Below are positions 37,681 through 47,661 of a DNA stretch of 64,000 nt, in pieces. The first letter of the stretch is position 1; each line of letters begins with the position of its first letter. This DNA is from Thiobacillus sp. (GTDB lineage: Bacteria > Pseudomonadota > Gammaproteobacteria > Burkholderiales > Thiobacillaceae). The notes under the pieces are model-generated. The model had not been told where the DNA came from. It searched no databases and saw only the letters and a program-made list of their open reading frames with translations. The position numbers were made by a program, and so were the translations under genes. The DNA is taken from assembly GCA_016124745.1 (NCBI GenBank), contig WGNC01000021.1, positions 1 to 64,000 of the forward strand. The letters run 5' to 3'.

Positions 37681-38961
37681 TCAAAAGCCTTCCAGACCGC
37701 CGCGGATATGCAGGTTGCGCTGGGGATAGGGGATGACGATGCCGGTGGCCTTGAAGGCACGCCAGATCGCCAGATTGATGTCGGAACGCACATTCGCCAG
37801 TCCAGCCGCGGGATCCGGAATCCACACCCGCAGCGCCAGCTCGATGCCGTTGTCGCCGAAAGCCATCAGCCGGGTCGCTGGCTCGGGGACCGCACGGACC
37901 CAGGGGATTGCCATGGCGGCCTCCCGCATCAGGGCCAGCGCCTGCTCCGGATTATTGTCGTCACTGATGGACACCGGTATCCGTAGGCGAAATTCGGGTT
38001 CACTGTAGCTCCAGTCGATCACCTCGTTGGTGATCAGGTTCTCGTTGGAAATCAGACGCTCCACCCCGTCGCGGCCCTTCACCACCACGTAGCGGGCGCG
38101 CAGTGCCTGCACCCAGGCGAATTTGTCGCCGGTGGTAATGACATCGCCCGGCCGGATCGAACAGTCGAACAGCACGATGAAACCGCAGATGAGATTGCTG
38201 GCGATGCGTTGCAGACCAAAGCCCAGGCCCAGCGCACCGCCGAACACCGCCAGTGCGGTGAGATCGATGCCCACCGCATTGAGTGCCGGCAGGAAGGCGA
38301 GCACCAGCAGCACGAACTCGCTGAGCTTGACCAGCGCCACCTGCATGCTGGGGCTGACATACTCGGCCTGGCGCAGGCGGTTCTCTATCAGGCGGGTCAG
38401 CCACAGGGCCAGCACCCACAGCAAAGCCACCGCCAGGATCAGTTTGATGATCGCCAGCACGGAAACCCGGGGGCCACCTATCTGCATGGCCATGCTGTCC
38501 AGTCCCTCCAGAACGGCGGACAGCCAGGCGATGAGATGCAGCGCGACGACGATCCAGATGGAGGTGGCAATCAGGTTTTCCCAGGCCTTTACCATCGGGC
38601 CGGGGCGAAAGGTCTTGCGCAGAAAGTAGACCACGATGCCTATGGTGGCCAGGGACAGCAGCGGCGGTACCGCAAGATTCGGAAAATTGACTGCCATGCC
38701 CTGGTGCTGCAGCAATGCACGACCTGTGAGCACGCCCAGTAGCATGCTGATGGGAAGCAGGATGCGTTGCAGCGACTTCAGCGCCAGATCGCGTACCGCG
38801 GATTCCGTGCTGTGCTGGCTATGGCCTGCCAGCCCCTGGCTCAATGCCCGATGCACGAGCAAGGCCCCTGCCGCCGCCAGCACCAGCACCAGCACCAGCA
38901 CCAGCACCAGCACCGCCACCTGCCACCTGCCACCTGCCACCTGCCACCTGCCACCTGCCAC
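37681..38961 (-). CDS. MscS-family mechanosensitive channel, body (leader out of frame)
   Basis: This frame encodes several membrane helices, then the MscS pore helix and vestibule: ALAVFGGALGLGFGLQRI, FIVLFDCSIRPGDVI and the C-terminal beta domain. Such channels open on osmotic downshock and vent solutes. The body has no good start of its own: the first usable codon in this frame is a GTG inside a 7-bp repeat tract. The natural-looking leader (ATG at 39064 or 39052) is in another frame. Removing one 7-bp unit from the tract would fuse leader and body into one 458-residue frame; adding two would also do so. As sequenced the gene is probably OFF or weakly made by internal starts (AGGTGGC units resemble ribosome sites). 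Confidence 0.8.
   Translation of the reverse strand: MAGGRWQVAGGRWQVAVLVLVLVLVLVLAAAGALLVHRALSQGLAGHSQHSTESAVRDLALKSLQRILLPISMLLGVLTGRALLQHQGMAVNFPNLAVPPLLSLATIGIVVYFLRKTFRPGPMVKAWENLIATSIWIVVALHLIAWLSAVLEGLDSMAMQIGGPRVSVLAIIKLILAVALLWVLALWLTRLIENRLRQAEYVSPSMQVALVKLSEFVLLVLAFLPALNAVGIDLTALAVFGGALGLGFGLQRIASNLICGFIVLFDCSIRPGDVITTGDKFAWVQALRARYVVVKGRDGVERLISNENLITNEVIDWSYSEPEFRLRIPVSISDDNNPEQALALMREAAMAIPWVRAVPEPATRLMAFGDNGIELALRVWIPDPAAGLANVRSDINLAIWRAFKATGIVIPYPQRNLHIRGGLEGF
38875..38914 (-). repeat. Hexanucleotide repeat coding the first membrane helix
   Basis: Five perfect caccag units (38881-38910), with a cgccag variant before and a partial unit after. On the minus strand they read as repeated Val-Leu in the channel frame, part of the first hydrophobic helix. 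Changes in copy number keep the frame but change helix length. Confidence 0.95.
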
Positions 38962-38976
38962 CTGCCACCTGCCACC
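38915..38976 (-). repeat. Heptanucleotide repeat tract, likely phase-variation switch
   Basis: Eight full gccacct units (38915-38970) plus six bases of a ninth. Seven is not a multiple of three, so each gain or loss changes the frame between the leader ORF and the channel body. Slipped-strand mispairing at such tracts is the usual basis of contingency loci. Confidence 0.95.
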
Positions 38977-39064
38977 AGAACAGTGAATCGCGGATCTGGG
39001 ACTGCAAGGTCGCCAGCAAGGTCTGGAAATCGGCGGGAAGCGGGACGGACATGGCGGGATTCAT
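38977..39064 (-). CDS. N-terminal leader of the MscS-type channel (separate frame)
   Basis: An open frame from ATG 39064 (or ATG 39052) reads MNPAMSVPLPADFQTLLATL and on to SLFW, a plausible short cytoplasmic or periplasmic N-terminus for an MscS-like protein, and then enters the heptamer tract. In the present state it continues in the wrong frame through the repeats into Gly/Ala-rich nonsense and stops near 38819. It is treated as the detached start of the gene at 37681. Confidence 0.6.
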
Positions 39065-39264
39065 GTGTAAGGGCTTTCAGGAACTTACCGGACGCAGGTC
39101 GAACACAGCAAACGGCGGGGTCGGGATGAGACCGGATTGGCATCGCAGGCGTTACACTGCATCGTGATTCCGTATTCCTGCACGCCGGTGAGGACACGCC
39201 AGCCTGCAGGCGCGCGTGGTACCGATCATCCACCATTAAATGGACGACGAGAGGACGACAGGAA

Positions 39265-39825
39265 ATGCGACTCCCGAAACAGCTGATGGCAGTCGTGCTG
39301 CTTCTCACCCTTTTGTTCGCGGTTTTCGAGCTGACCGGTTTCAGGGCACATTTCAATCTCCAGTTCTTGCAGCAAGCCATCCATGACCACCCGTTCAGCG
39401 GACTGTTGATCTTCGTGCTGGGATTTGCCCTCGGCAACCTGGTTCAGATTCCCGGCTGGGTGTTTCTGGCTGCTGCAGTGCTGGCGCTGGGACAACTTTG
39501 GGGCGGAATTGTTACCTATATCGCCGCCTGCATCTCGTGCATCGTCACCTTCTTCAGCATTCGTTTCGTGGGCGGAGACGCGCTGAGACAACTGGACAGC
39601 AAGCTGGCGGCAAGCCTGCTGAGCCGTCTGGACGCCCATCCTGTAAGCAGCGTCCTGCTGTTGCGAATGCTGTTCCAGACCATTCCCGCCCTCAACTACA
39701 CGCTGGCCCTGAGCGGCATCGGGTTTCGCGATTACCTGCTGGGCACGCTGCTGGGACTCCCCCTCCCCATCGCTCTCTACGTCGTGTTTTTCGATTACCT
39801 GGCGAAAGCCCTGAGAATCGCCTGA
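39265..39825 (+). CDS. DedA/TVP38-family (VTT domain) membrane protein
   Basis: A 186-residue protein with about five membrane segments. The VTT/SNARE-associated signature is present in order: GNLVQIPGWVFLAAAVLALGQLWG, then the amphipathic middle, then LLRMLFQTIPALNYTLALSG (both quoted in part). Bacterial members are thought to move lipids or support membrane homeostasis. Its start is 200 bases from the divergent MscS leader, so the two may share a promoter region. GGAA lies just before the ATG. Confidence 0.8.
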   Translation: MRLPKQLMAVVLLLTLLFAVFELTGFRAHFNLQFLQQAIHDHPFSGLLIFVLGFALGNLVQIPGWVFLAAAVLALGQLWGGIVTYIAACISCIVTFFSIRFVGGDALRQLDSKLAASLLSRLDAHPVSSVLLLRMLFQTIPALNYTLALSGIGFRDYLLGTLLGLPLPIALYVVFFDYLAKALRIA

Positions 39826-39867
39826 TCGTACGGTGAAACTGCAGGAATCTCGCTCGCCCCGCGCGCC

Positions 39868-40050
39868 TCAGCGCAGCACCAGCCGCTCGACCACATACAA
39901 CAACGCGGCGATCACGCCGACGACCAGCGCGAAGCGCAGCACGCGGCCGATGTAGCCAAGATACTTGCGGTTGCCCGTGAACAGCCATGCCAGTCCGAGC
40001 GCCCCCACCGCAATCAGCAGGGCGACGATCATCAGGCGGACGGCGATCAT
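39868..40050 (-). CDS. Small two-helix membrane protein after lpxC
   Basis: Sixty residues with two hydrophobic segments (about 5-24 and 40-58) around a basic loop, GNRKYLGYIGR. It starts with ATGA overlapping the lpxC stop and so is translationally coupled to it. I do not recognise a family; a small inner-membrane protein is the safest description. It is the last gene of the dcw/lpxC run. Confidence 0.65.
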   Translation of the reverse strand: MIAVRLMIVALLIAVGALGLAWLFTGNRKYLGYIGRVLRFALVVGVIAALLYVVERLVLR

Positions 40051-40964
40051 CAGACCGTGAGCGGGTGCAGGCGCAGGAAGGCGGGGGGAACGTCTTCGTC
40101 GTGTTCGAAGCTGGCGAAGGCCCAGGATTCCTGGTGCTGCAGCAGTTCGCGCAGCAGGGCGTTGTTGAGCGCATGCCCCGACTTGTAGGCTTCGAAGGCA
40201 CCGATGATCGGGTGGCCCAGAAGATACAGGTCGCCGATGGCATCAAGCACCTTGTGCTTGACGAACTCGTCCTCGTAGCGCAGGCCGTCCTGATTGAGCA
40301 CGCGGAATTCGTCCATGACGATGGCGTTGTCGAGCGAGCCGCCGAGCGCCAGCCCCTGATTGCGCAGGTATTCGACCTCGTGCATGAATCCGAAGGTGCG
40401 GGCGCGGGCGACTTCCTTGGTATAGGCGGTGTCGGCAAAGTCGATGCTGACGGTCTTGCCGCTCTTGTCGAACACGGGGTGCTTGAAATCGATGGTGAAA
40501 TCGATCTTGAAGCCGTTGTGCGGCACGAAGCGCGCCCACTTGTCGCCATCTCGCACCTCGATCGGCCGGGTGATGCGCACGTATTTCTTGGCCGCATTCT
40601 GCTCGACGATGCCGGCCGACTGTAGCAGGAAGACGAACGGTGCCGAGGAGCCGTCCATGATGGGGATCTCGGGACCGGTGAGGTCGACGAGAACGTTGTC
40701 GATGCCGAGGCCCGCCAGTGCGGACATCAGATGCTCGACGGTGGCGACCTTGGCTGCGCCGGATTCGAGCATCGAGCACAGGCGCGTATCGGTCACCAGA
40801 TAGGGATCGGCCCTGAGTTCCACAGGCGGATCGAGATCCATCCGCCGGAACACGATGCCGGAATCGGGTGCAGCCGGGCGCAATGTCATCTCGACCTTGA
40901 CGCCCGAGTGCAGACCCACGCCGGTGGCGTGGACAGGGGTTTTCAGGGTGCGCTGCTTGATCAT
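40050..40964 (-). CDS. lpxC: UDP-3-O-acyl-N-acetylglucosamine deacetylase
   Basis: A 304-residue zinc amidase that commits the cell to lipid A synthesis. Visible features: N-terminal [15 protein letters not shown] with a zinc histidine, the metal site around [15 protein letters not shown] (in part), and GHALNN near the C-terminus with the catalytic histidine. It is full length. It lies at the end of the dcw cluster, a frequent position in proteobacteria, 95 bases after ftsZ. Confidence 0.95.
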   Translation of the reverse strand: MIKQRTLKTPVHATGVGLHSGVKVEMTLRPAAPDSGIVFRRMDLDPPVELRADPYLVTDTRLCSMLESGAAKVATVEHLMSALAGLGIDNVLVDLTGPEIPIMDGSSAPFVFLLQSAGIVEQNAAKKYVRITRPIEVRDGDKWARFVPHNGFKIDFTIDFKHPVFDKSGKTVSIDFADTAYTKEVARARTFGFMHEVEYLRNQGLALGGSLDNAIVMDEFRVLNQDGLRYEDEFVKHKVLDAIGDLYLLGHPIIGAFEAYKSGHALNNALLRELLQHQESWAFASFEHDEDVPPAFLRLHPLTV

Positions 40965-41059
40965 CCCGCCATTTTAGCTTGTTGGCAGGGCGGGCAAGCA
41001 TTTGCATGAGACACGGCATTGAGCCTGAGCCCCTCGCAACTTCTTCCCGCCCCCACAAC

Positions 41060-42205
41060 TCAGTCCGCCTGGCGACGCAGAAAAGCCGGGATATCCAGGG
41101 TGTCGATGCCGGAATCGGACATCGCCTGGATGGTGCGGCTGCGACGGCTGGTCATGACGCTGGGCAGTTCTTCGCCGCCTACCATCATCGGGGCATCGTC
41201 GGTACCGGTGCGGATGATCTGCATCGGCTGCTTCGTCTGCTGGCGGGCAACCGGGTTGCCCAGGCCGGTGGCGACCATGGTGACGCGCAGATCGCCCTCC
41301 ATGGCGTCGTCGAGCACCTGGCCGACGATGACGGTGGCCTCTTCGGCGGTGAACCCCTTGATGGTGTTCATCACTTCATGGATTTCCTTCATCTTCACGC
41401 TCGACGATGCGGTGATGTTGACCAGCACACCACGTGCGCCGGCCAGGTTGACGTCTTCCAGCAGGGGACTTGCCACGGCCTGCTCGGCGGCGATGCGGGC
41501 ACGGTCTTCACCGCTGGCCTGGGCCGAACCCATCATCGCCATGCCCATTTCGCTCATCACGGTACGCACGTCGGCAAAGTCGACGTTGACCAGGCCGGGA
41601 CAATTGATGACTTCGGCAATGCCGCCGACCGCGCCATGCAGCACATTGTTGGCGGCCTTGAAGGCGTCGAGCATGGAGACGTCGTCGCCCAGCACCTGCA
41701 TCAGCTTTTCGTTGGGGATGATGATCAGCGAATCGACGTGACGCGACAGCGCCTCGATACCCTGGTTGGCGGCGCGCACGCGCTTGCCTTCGAACATGAA
41801 GGGCTTGGTGACGACCGCCACGGTGAGGATGCCGAGCTCCTTGGCGACTTCGGCCACTACCGGCGCGGCCCCCGTGCCGGTGCCGCCACCCATGCCTGCG
41901 GTGATGAACAGCATGTCGGCGCCGTCGATCATTTCAGCGATGCGCTCACGATCTTCCAGCGCAGCCTCGCGGCCGACGTCTGGGTTGGCGCCGGCGCCGA
42001 GGCCCTTGGTCACGCCGTTGCCCAGTTGCAGTTGCAGCTTGGCCTGGTTGCGTTTCAGCGCCTGCGCGTCGGTGTTGATGGCGATGAATTCCACGCCACT
42101 CAAACCCGATGTGATCATGTGGTCAACCGCATTGCCGCCGCAGCCCCCCACACCGATCACCTTGATCACTGCGTCCTGGGTGTCTACATCCATCAGTTCA
42201 AACAT
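41060..42205 (-). CDS. ftsZ: Cell division GTPase FtsZ
   Basis: A 381-residue tubulin-like GTPase forming the division ring. It has the phosphate-binding GMGGGTGTGAAP loop, the N-terminal VGGCGGNAVDHM and the T7-loop region. A conserved C-terminal peptide, TLDIPAFLRRQ, binds FtsA and ZipA. The start is MFELMDVDTQD, with AGGAGAG upstream at a good distance; a longer frame adds a non-family leader. A GC-rich hairpin lies in the 135-base gap to ftsA, around 42310-42335. Confidence 0.97.
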   Translation of the reverse strand: MFELMDVDTQDAVIKVIGVGGCGGNAVDHMITSGLSGVEFIAINTDAQALKRNQAKLQLQLGNGVTKGLGAGANPDVGREAALEDRERIAEMIDGADMLFITAGMGGGTGTGAAPVVAEVAKELGILTVAVVTKPFMFEGKRVRAANQGIEALSRHVDSLIIIPNEKLMQVLGDDVSMLDAFKAANNVLHGAVGGIAEVINCPGLVNVDFADVRTVMSEMGMAMMGSAQASGEDRARIAAEQAVASPLLEDVNLAGARGVLVNITASSSVKMKEIHEVMNTIKGFTAEEATVIVGQVLDDAMEGDLRVTMVATGLGNPVARQQTKQPMQIIRTGTDDAPMMVGGEELPSVMTSRRSRTIQAMSDSGIDTLDIPAFLRRQAD

Positions 42206-42340
42206 GTTGCTCTCCTCTTTTGGCCCAATCAAAAACCACACTCAAAAACCTTTGGCGCGTCTGCGCAGATGTGTTTGCCGCATCTGGCACAACCACCAAA
42301 TTCCGTTTCGACGCCGCTCGCCCGACCGCAGCGGGCGACG

Positions 42341-43576
42341 TCAGAAATTCCCCTTGAACCAGCTCTTCATGCGTTCAAGAATGTCTTTCAAGCTGTTGCC
42401 CGACAGCTTCGGCGCATCGCGCCCGCGCGCTTCTAGCCCGGCCATCAAGAGGCCCATGCAGGTGGCATAGCGCGGGTTGTGCATCACCTCGGCCAGGCCA
42501 CCCTCGTAGCGCGGCCAGCCCATGCGCACCGGCATGTGAAAAACCTCCTCGCCGAGCTCGACCATGCCTTGCATCCCTGCCGAGCCGCCGGTGATGACGA
42601 TGCCGGACGACAGCAGCTCCTCGAATCCGCTGCGCCGCAATTCGGCCTGCACCAGCGAGTACAGCTCTTCCATGCGCGGCTCGATGAATTCGGCGAGCGT
42701 CTGCTTCGACAGCGTGCGCGGCGGCCGGTCGCCGATGCCCGGCACTTCGATCATGTCGCGCGCGTCGGCCAGCTGGCGCAGCGCACAGCCGTACTGCACC
42801 TTGATGTCCTCGGCCTCTTTCGGCGGCGTGCGCAGCGCCACCGCGATGTCGTTGTTGACCTGATCGCCCGCGACCGGAATGACTGCGGTGTGGCGGATCG
42901 CGCCGTTGGTGAACACGGCGATATCGGTGGTACCGCCACCGATGTCGACAAGGCATACGCCGAGCTCCTTCTCGTCCTCGGTCAGCACCGCCATCGCGCT
43001 GGCAAGGGGCTGCAGCACCAGGTCACCGACTTCCAGCCCGCAACGGCGCACGCACTTGATGATGTTCTGCGCTGCCGATACCGCACCGGTGACGATGTGC
43101 ACCTTCACTTCGAGTCGCACCGCGCTCATGCCGAGCGGGTCGCGCACGTCTTCCTGGCCGTCGACGATGAATTCCTGCGGAATGGTGTGCAGGATCTGCT
43201 GGTCGGTCGGGATGTTGACCGCGCGCGCGGTCTCCACCACACGATCGACGTCCATCTGGCTGATTTCCTTGTCCTTGATGGCGAACATGCCATGCGAATT
43301 GAAGCTCTTGATATGGCTGCCGGCGATCCCCGTATAGACCTCGCGGATCTTGCAGTCTGCCATCAGCTCGGCTTCTTCCAGTGCACGCTGGATCGCGTTG
43401 ACGGTCGCCTCGATGTTGACCACCACGCCGCGGCGCAGGCCGCGCGAGGGACTCGTGCCCATACCGATGATGTCGAGCGAGCCCTCTTCGTTGATCTCTG
43501 CAACGATGCAGACAATCTTGGAGGTGCCGATATCGAGACCGACGACCAGGTTTTTGGGGTCTCTTGGCTTACTCAT
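42341..43576 (-). CDS. ftsA: Cell division protein FtsA
   Basis: A 411-residue actin-like protein tethering FtsZ to the membrane. It shows VGLDIGTSKIV at the N-terminus (phosphate 1), the SHI(K)SFNSHGM subdomain 1C region, VDIGGGTTD (phosphate 2), ITGGSAGM (adenosine motif) and a C-terminal amphipathic helix ERMKSWFKGNF. It follows ftsQ after 12 bases. Confidence 0.97.
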   Translation of the reverse strand: MSKPRDPKNLVVGLDIGTSKIVCIVAEINEEGSLDIIGMGTSPSRGLRRGVVVNIEATVNAIQRALEEAELMADCKIREVYTGIAGSHIKSFNSHGMFAIKDKEISQMDVDRVVETARAVNIPTDQQILHTIPQEFIVDGQEDVRDPLGMSAVRLEVKVHIVTGAVSAAQNIIKCVRRCGLEVGDLVLQPLASAMAVLTEDEKELGVCLVDIGGGTTDIAVFTNGAIRHTAVIPVAGDQVNNDIAVALRTPPKEAEDIKVQYGCALRQLADARDMIEVPGIGDRPPRTLSKQTLAEFIEPRMEELYSLVQAELRRSGFEELLSSGIVITGGSAGMQGMVELGEEVFHMPVRMGWPRYEGGLAEVMHNPRYATCMGLLMAGLEARGRDAPKLSGNSLKDILERMKSWFKGNF

Positions 43577-43588
43577 GTTGCGTCGTGC

Positions 43589-44374
43589 TCATGTTGTACT
43601 CGGTTTGAATGGGGATGCGCCGTTCGGCATCCGTAATGCAAAGCCGTCGGAGTAACGCAGATCGACGGTGACAGGCGTGATCGGGGTAGCGGTGGCCGCG
43701 GTTTGGGTAGCGGTGCCGGAAGGTGCCGATGCTTCCGCTGGCTTCGGGAACAGACGCGGATACAGGGCCACGAAGCGTGCCAGTCGTTCGTCGGCCTGCA
43801 GGCGCCCCAGCGCGAGCTGCATGCCGTTGTCCAGACGAATCCGCCAGGCCCGACGGGGGGTGAGCCGCAACTCGGCGATCGACATGCCCAGCGGCGCGAG
43901 CGCAGCCTGATGCCGGCGATAGGCATCGACCACCTCGGCGCTGCTGTCCTCCGGACCGAACAGGCGCGGCAGGGACTGGTTCAGCGCCGCAACGAACACG
44001 TCGCCCGTCTTGCTCACCAGCGCGTTGTCGTTCCAGCGCGCCAGCGGCACGTGCTCGGCGAGGGTCACGATCAGCGTGTCGGGCCAGCGCCGTTCCACGC
44101 GTGCCTCGCTGACCCAGGGCAGTTTTTCCAGGCTGTTGCGCACACGTTCCAGGTCGACCGTGAAGAAGGTGCCGCGCACCCGGCGCTCGGCCACCAGCCG
44201 GACTTGCGCCTCGGTCACGTGCGCCGTCGGTGTTTTCACCTCGATGGTGCGCAAGGCGAACCAGGGCTGCGCCGCCAGCCAGCTGATCGCGCCGTAGGCC
44301 AGCAGGCCCAAAGCGCCCCAGGTCAACACGCGGGCGACCTGAACCAGGGGATGGGCGGCAAGTTCGGGGGTCAT
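43589..44374 (-). CDS. ftsQ: Cell division protein FtsQ
   Basis: A 261-residue bitopic protein: a short cytoplasmic N-terminus, one membrane helix (about 18-36), a POTRA domain (about 45-115, with LEKLPWVSEARVERRWPDTL, quoted in part) and a beta-rich domain. It joins FtsB and FtsL in the divisome. The start at 44374 lies 2 bases after the ddl stop; a longer frame would run into ddl. The C-terminus ends in a Thr/Ala-rich tail before a short strand. Confidence 0.9.
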   Translation of the reverse strand: MTPELAAHPLVQVARVLTWGALGLLAYGAISWLAAQPWFALRTIEVKTPTAHVTEAQVRLVAERRVRGTFFTVDLERVRNSLEKLPWVSEARVERRWPDTLIVTLAEHVPLARWNDNALVSKTGDVFVAALNQSLPRLFGPEDSSAEVVDAYRRHQAALAPLGMSIAELRLTPRRAWRIRLDNGMQLALGRLQADERLARFVALYPRLFPKPAEASAPSGTATQTAATATPITPVTVDLRYSDGFALRMPNGASPFKPSTT

Positions 44375-44376
44375 GC

Positions 44377-45306
44377 TCAAAGTGTCTGCTCCAGAATGGC
44401 CAGGCACAGCGCGTCGAAATCCAGCCCGGCGACGCGCGCGGCCATCGGCACCAGGCTGTGGTCGGTCATGCCGGGCGAGGTGTTCACCTCCAGCAGGTAG
44501 GGGTTGCCGAGACTGTCCAGCATCACGTCCACGCGTCCCCAGCCACGTCCGTCAATCAGGCGGAACGCATCCAGCGCCAGACGCCGCAAGGCCGTTTCCT
44601 GCAGGTCGGACAGGCCGGCCGGACAGTGATACTGGGTGTCGCTGCGCAGATACTTGGCCTCGAAGTCGTAGAAATCCTTTTCCTTGGCAGGTTCCAGGCG
44701 GATCAGTGGCAATGCGCTGGCACCCAGGATGCCGACGGTGAATTCGGCACCGTCGATGAATTTTTCCGCCAGCACCAGTTCGTCATGTTCCGCGGCGGCT
44801 TCATACGCGGCCTTCAGCGTGCCGGCTGCGGTTACTTTGCTCATGCCGATGCTCGATCCCTCACGCGCGGGCTTGACGAAGATCGGCATGCCGAGCTTCT
44901 GTTCGACCTCGGCAAAATCGCTGTCAGAGGTGAGGATCTCCCAGTCCGCCGTGGGCAGGCCTGCGGCGCGCCACAGCAGTTTGGTGCGCCACTTGTCCAT
45001 GCCGATGGCCGAGGCCATGACGCCGCTGCCGGTGTAGGGGATGCCGAGCAGTTCCAGTGCGCCCTGCATGCAGCCGTCTTCGCCGTAACGACCGTGCAGC
45101 GCGATGAAGACGCGGTCGAATTCGCCGGCAATCAGGTCGACCAGATTTCGGTTGGCCGGGTCGAATGCATGCGCATCGACGCCTTGCCGGGTAAGCGCAG
45201 CCAGCACCGCCGCGCCGCTGTTGAGTGACACCGGGCGCTCGGCCGAGGTGCCCCCCAGCATCACCGCGACTTTGCCGAATTTTTTCGCTGACTCGATCGG
45301 GCTCAC
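44377..45306 (-). CDS. ddl: D-alanine--D-alanine ligase
   Basis: A 309-residue ATP-grasp enzyme making the D-Ala-D-Ala end of the cell-wall peptide. Features: [24 protein letters not shown], the ATP-grasp [15 protein letters not shown], and [10 protein letters not shown] followed by [16 protein letters not shown] (quoted in parts). It overlaps murB by four bases and is nearly contiguous with ftsQ, as in other proteobacterial dcw clusters (ddlB position). Confidence 0.95.
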   Translation of the reverse strand: MSPIESAKKFGKVAVMLGGTSAERPVSLNSGAAVLAALTRQGVDAHAFDPANRNLVDLIAGEFDRVFIALHGRYGEDGCMQGALELLGIPYTGSGVMASAIGMDKWRTKLLWRAAGLPTADWEILTSDSDFAEVEQKLGMPIFVKPAREGSSIGMSKVTAAGTLKAAYEAAAEHDELVLAEKFIDGAEFTVGILGASALPLIRLEPAKEKDFYDFEAKYLRSDTQYHCPAGLSDLQETALRRLALDAFRLIDGRGWGRVDVMLDSLGNPYLLEVNTSPGMTDHSLVPMAARVAGLDFDALCLAILEQTL

Positions 45307-46277
45307 TGCCGCTCTCCAATAATCCGGACTTCGCGGATCAGCCGCACGTTGGTGCGCGCTTCCACCTGTTCTTCCACATGCTCGATCAGGCGCTCGATGT
45401 CGGCCGCCGTGGCGTCGCCCCGGTTGACGATGAAATTGGCGTGCTTTTCAGACACCTGCGCGCCGCCGATGCAATAGCCCTTGAGCCCACATGATTCGAT
45501 CAGTCGCGCGGCATAATCGCCGGGCGGGTTGCGAAACACCGAGCCGGCATTGGGCAGATTCAGCGGCTGCGAGGCGATGCGTCTTTTGAGCAGATCCTTG
45601 ATTGTTTCGCGCGAGGCCGCGCCATCCCCCCGCGGCAGACGGAACCAGCCGCCGATGAACCACTCCTGCTGCGCGTGCTTCAGGGCCACATGGCGGTAGC
45701 CCGTCACATACTCGTCCACCAGGCGCTCATTCAGATGGCCCTCGCGATCCAGCGTCTGTACCTGCACCAGCTTGTCCCAGGTCTCGCTGCCGTAGCAGCC
45801 GGCGTTCATCGCGATCGCGCCACCGACCGTGCCGGGGATGCCCGCCCAGAATTCGCCGCCGACCAGATCGTGGTTGGCAGCAAAGCGTGCCAGCTTGGGC
45901 GCGGCCACGCCGGCCTGCGCATAAATCAGGGCAGTTTCAATGCCTTCCGGCGCTGGCGGCAGGCCGCGCGTTCGGCTTTCGATCGCCAGCTTTTTGAGCA
46001 CGCCGTGCAGCAGGATCACCACGCCGGCCACGCCCCCGTCGCGCACTAGTAGGTTGCTGCCCAGCCCCACCATGTGGACGGCTTCGTGCGCCGGAATCGA
46101 GCGCACCAGCCAGGTCAGATCCTCCAGGTCAGCCGGGAGATAGACGCGCTGCGCGGCGCCGCCGGCACGCCACGACACATGCTTCTTCATCGGCTCGTTG
46201 TACAGGAAGTGGCCGCGCAGCACCGGTGCGGCACCGGCGCCCAGATCCATCTCGCTGATGCGGTAGTCATGCCGCAT
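45303..46277 (-). CDS. murB: UDP-N-acetylenolpyruvoylglucosamine reductase
   Basis: A 324-residue FAD enzyme. It shows the FAD-binding [12 protein letters not shown] and [18 protein letters not shown], the catalytic serine region NAGSVFRNP, and KHANFIVN. These suit a type II MurB. The start used overlaps the murC end by 11 bases. It converts UDP-GlcNAc-enolpyruvate to UDP-MurNAc. Confidence 0.95.
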   Translation of the reverse strand: MRHDYRISEMDLGAGAAPVLRGHFLYNEPMKKHVSWRAGGAAQRVYLPADLEDLTWLVRSIPAHEAVHMVGLGSNLLVRDGGVAGVVILLHGVLKKLAIESRTRGLPPAPEGIETALIYAQAGVAAPKLARFAANHDLVGGEFWAGIPGTVGGAIAMNAGCYGSETWDKLVQVQTLDREGHLNERLVDEYVTGYRHVALKHAQQEWFIGGWFRLPRGDGAASRETIKDLLKRRIASQPLNLPNAGSVFRNPPGDYAARLIESCGLKGYCIGGAQVSEKHANFIVNRGDATAADIERLIEHVEEQVEARTNVRLIREVRIIGERQ

Positions 46278-47661
46278 GGTTGCCTCCCTCCAGTGCCGGG
46301 GCCACCTGGCCGATGCTGCCGGCACCCATCACCAGCACGACATCGTTCGCCTGTGCGAGATCGCCGACTGCCGCCGGCACATCGGTGACGTTTTCGACGA
46401 ACACCGGTTCGACCTTGCCCGCCACGCGCACGGCACGCGCCAGCGCGCGGCCATCGGCCGCCACGATCGGCGCCTCGCCGGCGGGATAGACCTCGGTCAG
46501 CAGCAGCACGTCGGTCTCTGACAGCACTTTGACGAAGTCCTCGAAACAGTCGCGCGTGCGCGTGAAGCGATGCGGCTGGAACACCAGCACCAGCCGCCGC
46601 CCGGGAAAGGCACCGCGCGCCGCGGCCAGTGTCGCCGCCATCTCCACCGGATGATGGCCGTAGTCGTCGACCAGGCAATAGTGGCCGCCGTCCTTTGCGG
46701 GAAGTTCGCCATGGCGCTGGAAGCGCCGTCCCACGCCGTGGAACTCGGCCAGCGCCTTGACGATGGCGGCGTCGCTGGCGCCGACCTCGGTGGCCACCGC
46801 GATCGCCGACAGCGCGTTCAATACGTTATGCAGGCCCGGGTGATTCAGCACCACGTCGAGGTCGGCCATGCCTTCGCGCTTGACCGTGAAGCGCATCCTG
46901 TCCTGTTCGAAGCGCGCGTCGACTGCGCGCACCTGAGCCGATTCGTCGAAGCCGTAGGTCGTGATCGGCTTGGTGATGCGCGGCAGGATTTCACGCACAT
47001 GGGGATCGTCGATGCACAGCACCGCCATGCCGTAGAAGGGCAGACGCTGGCAGAAATCGACGAAGGCCTGCTTCAGGCGCTCGAAGTCATGGCCATAAGT
47101 GTCCATGTGATCGGCGTCGATGTTGGTGACGATCGCGATCACCGGTGTCAGGTACAGGAAGGAAGCGTCGGACTCGTCGGCTTCGGCCACCAGGAAGTCG
47201 CCCTTGCCGAGGCGCGCGTTGGTGCCGGCGGCGGTCAGCTTGCCGCCGATGACATAGGTCGGGTCCATGCCCGCCTCGCCGAGAATGCTGGCGACCAGGC
47301 TGGTCGTCGTCGTCTTGCCATGGGTTCCGGCAATCGCGATGCCCTGCTTCAGGCGCATCAGCTCGGCCAGCATCAGCGCACGCGGCACGATGGGAATTTT
47401 CAACTCGCGCGCTGCGATGACCTCCGGGTTGGCGTCCTGCACGGCGGTCGAAGTCACCACCACATCGGCACCCGCAATGTTTTCTGCAGCATGGCCACGC
47501 CGGATGCGCGCGCCGAGCCGCGCGAGCCGCTGCGTCACTGCGTTGTCGGCCAGGTCGGAGCCCGACACGGCATACCCCAGATTCAGCAGCACTTCGGCGA
47601 TGCCGCTCATGCCGACGCCGCCGATGCCGACGAAGTGAATGGTTTTGACCGCATGCTTCAT
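46267..47661 (-). CDS. murC: UDP-N-acetylmuramate--L-alanine ligase
   Basis: A 464-residue Mur ligase. It has the N-terminal Rossmann segment [15 protein letters not shown], the ATP loop [21 protein letters not shown] and DDYGHHPVE. It attaches L-Ala to UDP-MurNAc. ATGA overlap with murG upstream. Confidence 0.96.
   Translation of the reverse strand: MKHAVKTIHFVGIGGVGMSGIAEVLLNLGYAVSGSDLADNAVTQRLARLGARIRRGHAAENIAGADVVVTSTAVQDANPEVIAARELKIPIVPRALMLAELMRLKQGIAIAGTHGKTTTTSLVASILGEAGMDPTYVIGGKLTAAGTNARLGKGDFLVAEADESDASFLYLTPVIAIVTNIDADHMDTYGHDFERLKQAFVDFCQRLPFYGMAVLCIDDPHVREILPRITKPITTYGFDESAQVRAVDARFEQDRMRFTVKREGMADLDVVLNHPGLHNVLNALSAIAVATEVGASDAAIVKALAEFHGVGRRFQRHGELPAKDGGHYCLVDDYGHHPVEMAATLAAARGAFPGRRLVLVFQPHRFTRTRDCFEDFVKVLSETDVLLLTEVYPAGEAPIVAADGRALARAVRVAGKVEPVFVENVTDVPAAVGDLAQANDVVLVMGAGSIGQVAPALEGGNHAA

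Noticed and set aside
38875-38976. Short tandem repeats as a possible CRISPR array
   Set aside because: Units are 6 and 7 bases with no spacers, inside a coding gene. They are simple-sequence repeats.
38841-39437. A long minus-strand frame across the repeat tract that would join into the region opposite the DedA-type gene
   Set aside because: Most of it is the antisense of the DedA-type gene, and after the repeats it reads Cys/Trp-rich nonsense and stops. The leader and body frames described for the MscS gene explain the region better.
42306-42340. Hairpin between ftsA and ftsZ as a terminator
   Set aside because: The stem cgcccg/cgggcg is clear, but no U-run follows, and ftsZ needs read-through or its own promoter. 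It was left as a note on ftsZ.
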